From Thermohalobaculum sp039033215 (GTDB lineage: Bacteria > Pseudomonadota > Alphaproteobacteria > Rhodobacterales > Rhodobacteraceae), in NCBI GenBank assembly GCA_039033215.1, contig JBCCDA010000093.1, positions 1 through 17,517 on the forward strand: a stretch of 17,517 nt of DNA, in the 5' to 3' direction. The position numbers and the translations under genes are program-made. Shown in pieces: positions 13,580-17,517 of the stretch; position 1 is the stretch's first letter; every line of letters begins with the position of its first letter. Below the pieces are notes generated by a model, which saw only the letters and a list, made by a program, of their open reading frames with translations, had not been told where the DNA came from and searched no databases.

Positions 13580-14980
13580 ATGAACATTCAAACCGGGATC
13601 CGCACGGACATACCACCTGCCGACGCGTTCGCAGCCTTTGCCGTGAGGCTTGCCCACGACGCCGTTCCGGACGAGGTACGCACCCGCGCCGTTCACCACA
13701 TGCTGGATGCCGCCGGGATTGCGGTCGCCTCGGCCCAGTACCCCTTCGCCGCACCGGTTCTGGCAGGGCTGCAGGCGCTGGGCGACCGGGGACATGTGCC
13801 GGTATTCGGCATGGATGCCAACCTCTCGCCGCGCGATGCCGCCATCATGAACGGCTACCTCGGCCACGGGCTCGACTACGACGACACGCACATCAGCGCG
13901 ATGACCCATGCAACCGTCGTAATCCTGCCAGTCTGCCTGTCCGCAGCCGCACTGGCCGGGGCCTCGGGCCGCGAGATGGTCACAGCCTACATCATTGGGA
14001 TCGAGGCGGCGGCGCGTATCGGCACGTGCGCGAAGTCGGCCTTCCACCAGATCGGCTACCACCCCACGGGCATTGTCGGGACCATGGCGGCCTCCATCGC
14101 CGCGGGACGGCTCCTGGGGCTGAGCGCCGAGCAGATCGCCATGGCGCAAGGCATTGCGCTCAGCCAGGCCTCGGGCTCGATGCAGTTCCTGGAGACAGGC
14201 GCCTGGACCAAACGCTTCCACCCCGGCTGGGCCGCGCAATCAGGGCTGGTCGCAGCCTCGCTGGCCAAGGCCGGTATGGTCGGCGCCGAGGAACCGTACG
14301 AGGGCCGCTTCGGGTTCTTCAACCTGTTCGCCGGCACGCACCGCGACTGGGTGGACATGGGCGAGCTGACCGAGGGACTGGGCACGCGCTGGGAGATGAT
14401 GGATACTGGGATCAAGCCGTTCCCGACCTGCCATCTGACCCACGGCGCCATCGACGCAGCACTTTCTTTGCACAACCAGTTGGACCCGTCGCAGATCGTC
14501 TCGATCACCGCCCGGGTGCCGCATCAAGCCAACCCTGTGGTCTGCGACCCGATCGAGAAGAAGCACAAGCCGACATCCGATTACGAGGCCAAGTTCTCGC
14601 TGCACTATCTGGTCGCGGCGGCCCTCATGCGCGGTCGTCTGACGCTCGATGAGCTGGAGCCCGAGGTCTTCACGGACCCTGCCCTGTTGGCGCTGACCGC
14701 AAAGGTGCAGCACGCCGACATGCCCGGCACCGCTTTCCCCGAGGTCTATCCGGGTGGCGTGACTGTCACGATGGACGACGGCTCGACCGTGAGCGCCGAG
14801 GAACCCGTGAACCGGGGGGCCGCGGATCGCCCCCTGTCGAACGCCGAGATCGTGGCCAAGTACCGCCACAATGCTGCGATCGGTGCCGGGCCCGAGAAAG
14901 TGGCGGCGATGGAAGCTGCGATGCTGGGGCTCAACGATGCGGCGGATCCGGTCGAGGCGTTGCGGGTGTTCTCAGCCTGA
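13580..14980 (+). CDS. MmgE/PrpD family protein (2-methylcitrate dehydratase/cis-aconitate decarboxylase superfamily)
   Basis: The 466-residue protein carries the family's GYLGHGLDYDDTH (92-104), H110 in SAMTHA, WTKRFHPGWAAQSG (209-222, with K211 and H214) and KPFPTCHLTHGAIDA (279-293). The Asp, His and Lys match residues that line the active site of cis-aconitate decarboxylase and PrpD. The family includes 2-methylcitrate dehydratase, itaconate-forming decarboxylase and epimerases, so the reaction here is not fixed; dehydration or decarboxylation of a di- or tricarboxylate is likely. ATG 13580 (after AGGGAGG) is favoured; ATG 13577 is directly adjacent. The stop overlaps the convergent MFS gene by 9 bp. 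It follows the CoA-transferase at 28 bp. Confidence 0.93.
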   Translation: MNIQTGIRTDIPPADAFAAFAVRLAHDAVPDEVRTRAVHHMLDAAGIAVASAQYPFAAPVLAGLQALGDRGHVPVFGMDANLSPRDAAIMNGYLGHGLDYDDTHISAMTHATVVILPVCLSAAALAGASGREMVTAYIIGIEAAARIGTCAKSAFHQIGYHPTGIVGTMAASIAAGRLLGLSAEQIAMAQGIALSQASGSMQFLETGAWTKRFHPGWAAQSGLVAASLAKAGMVGAEEPYEGRFGFFNLFAGTHRDWVDMGELTEGLGTRWEMMDTGIKPFPTCHLTHGAIDAALSLHNQLDPSQIVSITARVPHQANPVVCDPIEKKHKPTSDYEAKFSLHYLVAAALMRGRLTLDELEPEVFTDPALLALTAKVQHADMPGTAFPEVYPGGVTVTMDDGSTVSAEEPVNRGAADRPLSNAEIVAKYRHNAAIGAGPEKVAAMEAAMLGLNDAADPVEALRVFSA

Positions 14981-16156
14981 GCGCTCGGGCATCGCAAGCA
15001 GCACCACCGCGAGCAACACGTTGATCCCGGCAACCGACAGAAGTGGCACCGTGTAACCGCCCGTCAGCTCGATCAGCGCCCACATCAGCGGCGGCGAGGC
15101 CATCCACCCGATGGACAGGAAGGCAAAGGCGCGGCCGTTGAGCTCGGCGAGATCCGCGGCCTCGACCTTGAAGCTCATGGCCGTCACGAAGACCGAGTTC
15201 CAGCACTGCCCAGAGATCCCGCAGCCGATGGCGATCGGGATCAGCACCCAGCCCGGCGTCTCCGGCCCAACCTGCATCAGCGCCACCGAGGATGCCACCG
15301 TCACGCAGGCGATCCCGGCCAGCACCCGTTGCGCATTACCGACCCGGTCTGTCAGCCAGCCGAGCACCGGCCGCCCGATCAGCGCGGTCAGGTGAAGGTT
15401 AGACGCGAAGATCCCGGCAGCCACTGCGGACAGCCCGGCCACTTCTAACAGGTACAAGTACGAGAACGTCGTCACGGCCGTCTGTGTCAGCGCGAAGCCA
15501 AATCCCGCGGCCCACAGGAACCGCAGTTCGCGCGGGATCACGAAGAGCCCGCGGAACCGTCCAAACAGTGAGAGGTTGCGCGGCGGCGCTGTCTCCACTT
15601 CGAACAACTGGGCCGCCATCCAGGCCGCGCACAGCGACACGACCAGCAGCCCCGTCACCGACAGCACGCCCACCTGCCAGCCCGCCCAGATCATGAAGGG
15701 CGGCAGGACACGGCCGGTGATCGACGCGGCCAGCGGCACCGAGGAATGGCGCAGCGCCAGGAACAACCCACGCCGCCGTGGCTCGGCCGTCTGCGCGACC
15801 AGTGTCATGCCCACCGGTCCCTGCGGCCCGTACCCCAGCCCGAACAGGAATGCGGCGACCATCGCCCCCCACCAGGTGCCTGTCAGGATCAGCGCCAGCC
15901 CCGCCGCCATCACGGCGAAGAAGCGCACCATGGCGCCCGATCCCCCGTAGGCCCGCACGATTGCACCCGTGAACGGGGCCGACAGGAAGGCACCCAGGAA
16001 CGTGAACGACAACGACAATCCGAAGTCGCGCTCTTCCAGCCCCGTCTCGGCGGCCAATTCAGGCGCCAGCAGTCCGAAGGACCAGAAGGCGACGCCGGCG
16101 GCAAACTGCGTGGCCGTCGTTGCGATCAGGACAGGTATAGCGCGGTTGGACGCGAT
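14972..16156 (-). CDS. MFS transporter with no canonical start codon for TM helix 1
   Basis: The carrier has about twelve hydrophobic helices, with the SLSFTFLGAFLSAPFTGAIV helix 2, FGLGYGPQGPVG, the loop EPRRRGLFLALRHSSVPLA and GRPVLGWLTDRVG, an MFS signature loop. The first ATG/GTG/TTG in frame is TTG at 16057, which would remove the first helix. Coding clearly extends upstream (IPVLIATTATQFAAGVAFW, then SFGLLAPEL). An ATC at 16156, placed 5 bases after GGCGAGG, sits where an ATG would be expected and would give about 394 residues, normal for MFS. No ATG exists in this strand between 16058 and 16270. Start is therefore unresolved: lost start, rare initiation or sequence error. It is tail-to-tail with PrpD and may import the substrate of the cluster. 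Transport direction is not known. Confidence 0.85.
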   Translation of the reverse strand: MASNRAIPVLIATTATQFAAGVAFWSFGLLAPELAAETGLEERDFGLSLSFTFLGAFLSAPFTGAIVRAYGGSGAMVRFFAVMAAGLALILTGTWWGAMVAAFLFGLGYGPQGPVGMTLVAQTAEPRRRGLFLALRHSSVPLAASITGRVLPPFMIWAGWQVGVLSVTGLLVVSLCAAWMAAQLFEVETAPPRNLSLFGRFRGLFVIPRELRFLWAAGFGFALTQTAVTTFSYLYLLEVAGLSAVAAGIFASNLHLTALIGRPVLGWLTDRVGNAQRVLAGIACVTVASSVALMQVGPETPGWVLIPIAIGCGISGQCWNSVFVTAMSFKVEAADLAELNGRAFAFLSIGWMASPPLMWALIELTGGYTVPLLSVAGINVLLAVVLLAMPERSG

Positions 16157-16267
16157 GGGGGCCTCGCCTGGCCACAGAAGGTGTGGGAGGCTCAGCCTAG
16201 CGCGAGCGATCCGCTTCGCGACACCGCTGAAAGCGCGCGCCCTGCGATATCGCCCTGTTGATGCGTG

Positions 16268-16501
16268 CTAGTCCCGGGCGCCCCGTTTCAGGCGCTCTGA
16301 CACCACGCCGCCGTCGATGAAGCTGACGCCGGAGTCGATCAGCGCCGCCTCCAAGCGATCCAGCTTGCTGACCGTGATGTCACCCTCGCCCGATTCGAAA
16401 CGGGCTATGGTACGCTCCGAGACACCCGACGCGTCCGCGAGCGCCGACTTGGACCATCCAACCAGCCCGCGGGCCGCCGTAATCTGCTGTCGCCGGATCA
16501 T
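16268..16501 (-). CDS. Small XRE-family HTH regulator
   Basis: The 77-residue protein is almost only a Cro/C1-type helix-turn-helix: ITAARGLVGWSKSALADA, then SGVSERTIARFESGEGDI and a C-terminal SGVSFIDGGVVSERLK tail that is common in alphaproteobacterial single-HTH regulators. It probably binds DNA as a dimer. Its ATG at 16501 has only a weak ribosome binding site. It is divergent from the yqiJ-like gene across 109 bp that hold two palindromes, suggesting autoregulation and control of that operon. Its stop at 16268 directly precedes the open frame of the MFS gene, so both could also share a transcript. Confidence 0.88.
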   Translation of the reverse strand: MIRRQQITAARGLVGWSKSALADASGVSERTIARFESGEGDITVSKLDRLEAALIDSGVSFIDGGVVSERLKRGARD

Positions 16502-16516
16502 TTGTCGCCCGATGTC

Positions 16517-16559
16517 TTCAAAATGCCCTGGGTATGTCCTATATATGACGCATCATGCG
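16517..16559. promoter_or_regulatory. AT-rich divergent promoter with two overlapping palindromes
   Basis: TTCAAA (16517-16522) and TATATA (16540-16545), 17 bp apart, form a sigma-70-like promoter for the yqiJ-like gene (4 of 6 matches each). An imperfect dyad GTCCTATATATGAC (16536-16549) covers the -10. A perfect dyad CGCAT-C-ATGCG (16549-16559) follows it. These are good candidate operators for the adjacent XRE regulator. The region is markedly AT-rich for this window. Confidence 0.45.
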
Positions 16560-16610
16560 ATTTACTGCAAGATATCTAAATTTGATGTCAGATACGGGGA
16601 GATTTGATCA

Positions 16611-17357
16611 GTGACGGCGCTTGAACGGCTCGTGGATCCCGGCATGTTGCCCTTCACGGGCGCGTTGATGTTTGTGGCAGGGCTCCTGATCCTGGAACTG
16701 ATCATGAGCGTTCTGGGTGGCTCTCTCATGGGCGGCTCCGATACGGATGCCGATTTCGATGTCGACGCCGGGATGGATGCTGATTTCGATGCGGACTTCG
16801 ACACGGACGCGGATTTCAGCGGGGATGTTGCGGACGCGCTCGACACCGCAGACGGGTTGGAGCCGGATCTCGAGGGGATGGAGGCCTCGGCCCCCGGCGG
16901 CATCGCCGCGTGGCTGGGCTTCGGCGACGTGCCGTTCATACTGTGGGTCGCGGGATTGCTTACAGCCTTCGGCCTCACGGGCTATGGCCTCCAGACCGGT
17001 AGCTTCGCTCTGTTTGGGGGCGCCATCCCGGCCGGAATGGCTGCCATCGCCGCGGTTATCCCGGCACTCTGGCTCGGGCGCTGGTTCGCCCGGACGCTCG
17101 GCCGACTGGTCCCGAAGACCGAGACGACGGCCATCCGCCGCCGCTCGCTGGGCGGACGCCGCGGCATCATTGCCCAGGGCACGGCCCGGCGGGGCAATCC
17201 GGCGCAGGCGCGGATCCGCGATGGCTACGGCAACCTGCACTACGTCCGCGTCGAGCCAGTCGATGACATCGCGATTCCACAAGGCACCGAGGTCATGATC
17301 CGCGGCGGGCGCGGGCCGATCCTGCAAGCCATTCCGCTAGACGACGTCGCGTCATGA
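16611..17357 (+). CDS. yqiJ: YqiJ-like membrane protein with Asp-rich insert and OB-fold domain
   Basis: The 248-residue protein starts at GTG 16611 with GGGGAGA 8 bases upstream. It has a transmembrane helix at 13-37 and two more at about 106-128 and 132-158. A C-terminal NfeD/OB-like beta domain spans about 170-248 (RRGIIAQGTARRG, DGYGNLHYVRVEP). Between helix 1 and 2 lies an Asp-rich low-complexity stretch (43-90) with repeats of DADFD. This fits the YqiJ family, inner-membrane partners of flotillin-type YqiK proteins that help organise membrane domains. The yqiK-like gene follows after 38 bp. The acidic insert could bind cations such as calcium or magnesium; that is inference. An XRE gene lies divergently upstream. 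Confidence 0.88.
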   Translation: MTALERLVDPGMLPFTGALMFVAGLLILELIMSVLGGSLMGGSDTDADFDVDAGMDADFDADFDTDADFSGDVADALDTADGLEPDLEGMEASAPGGIAAWLGFGDVPFILWVAGLLTAFGLTGYGLQTGSFALFGGAIPAGMAAIAAVIPALWLGRWFARTLGRLVPKTETTAIRRRSLGGRRGIIAQGTARRGNPAQARIRDGYGNLHYVRVEPVDDIAIPQGTEVMIRGGRGPILQAIPLDDVAS

Positions 17358-17395
17358 GAAGCGACGACATTCCAATCCAAGGAGGAGGATTCATT

Positions 17396-17517
17396 ATGGA
17401 CAACCTCATCAGCCTCGCGATCCCCGTGGTCGCAATTCTAGTCCTGCTTGTCCTGATCGGCATGGTGCTGGCACGTTTGTACCGCCGTGCCACGCGGGAG
17501 ACGAGCCTGGTGAAGAC
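17396..17517 (+). CDS. yqiK: Flotillin/YqiK-like SPFH protein, partial (N-terminus only)
   Basis: Forty complete codons are inside the window. They show one N-terminal transmembrane helix (about 5-27, LAIPVVAILVLLVLIGMVLA) followed by RLYRRATRETSLVKT, a match to the membrane-proximal start of the SPFH domain in YqiK/flotillin proteins. The ATG at 17396 has a strong GGAGGAGG site 7 bases upstream. It is the partner of the YqiJ-like gene 38 bp before. The rest of the protein, normally over 500 residues with a coiled-coil tail, is beyond the window end. Confidence 0.85.
   Translation, partial: MDNLISLAIPVVAILVLLVLIGMVLARLYRRATRETSLVK

Noticed and set aside
13391..14239. Minus-strand frame antisense to the CoA-transferase/PrpD junction
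   Set aside because: Both sense genes have strong family motifs and ribosome binding sites; the antisense product is a low-information shadow.

Overview
The window is GC-rich DNA, almost fully coding. It reads as chromosomal sequence of an alphaproteobacterium, most likely of the Rhodobacterales/Roseobacter group. This is inferred from codon bias and gene families (DUF983 next to a Nudix gene, an EF-hand/ECF sigma cassette, many CoA-dependent catabolic genes, and a YqiJ-YqiK pair). No rRNA, tRNA, CRISPR array, IS element or phage gene was seen. No gap between genes exceeds 300 bp; the largest are about 200 bp (7562-7759 and 10248-10449).

Layout. (1) 1-1730, minus strand: DUF983 protein, Nudix hydrolase, then an MFS transporter cut by the window start. 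(2) 1898-3831, plus strand: a four-gene envelope-sensing cassette of a secreted EF-hand protein, an ECF-like sigma factor, a one-TM anti-sigma candidate and a membrane-anchored metal-sensor-like protein. (3) 3860-6324: an isocitrate-lyase/PEP-mutase family enzyme translationally coupled to an unusual SDR lacking its catalytic Ser and Tyr (minus), divergent from a TIM-barrel amidohydrolase (plus). (4) 6348-8005: a small unexplained locus with a Gly/Ser-rich protein (minus), a LuxR-type regulator (plus) and an 81-residue peptide (plus) with a double-glycine leader and two near-identical 18-residue units. No synthase, modifying enzyme or exporter gene is visible beside it. This is the most novel-looking part. 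(5) 8044-14980: a two-armed catabolic cluster. The minus arm holds enoyl-CoA hydratase, a Rid protein, an HMG-CoA-lyase-family enzyme and an acyl-CoA dehydrogenase. The plus arm holds a GNAT acetyltransferase, a class III CoA-transferase and an MmgE/PrpD protein. A convergent MFS transporter follows. (6) 16268-17517: a small XRE regulator divergent from the yqiJ-yqiK (flotillin) membrane pair.

How the parts may work together (inference). Region 5 looks like import of a branched or dicarboxylic acid (MFS), PrpD-type dehydration or decarboxylation of the free acid, CoA activation, dehydrogenation, hydration and retro-aldol/Claisen cleavage. The lyase-SDR-amidohydrolase group in region 3 could feed or drain a related pathway. 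Region 4 could be a regulator-controlled exported peptide locus. The substrate, the signal and the peptide's fate cannot be read from sequence alone.
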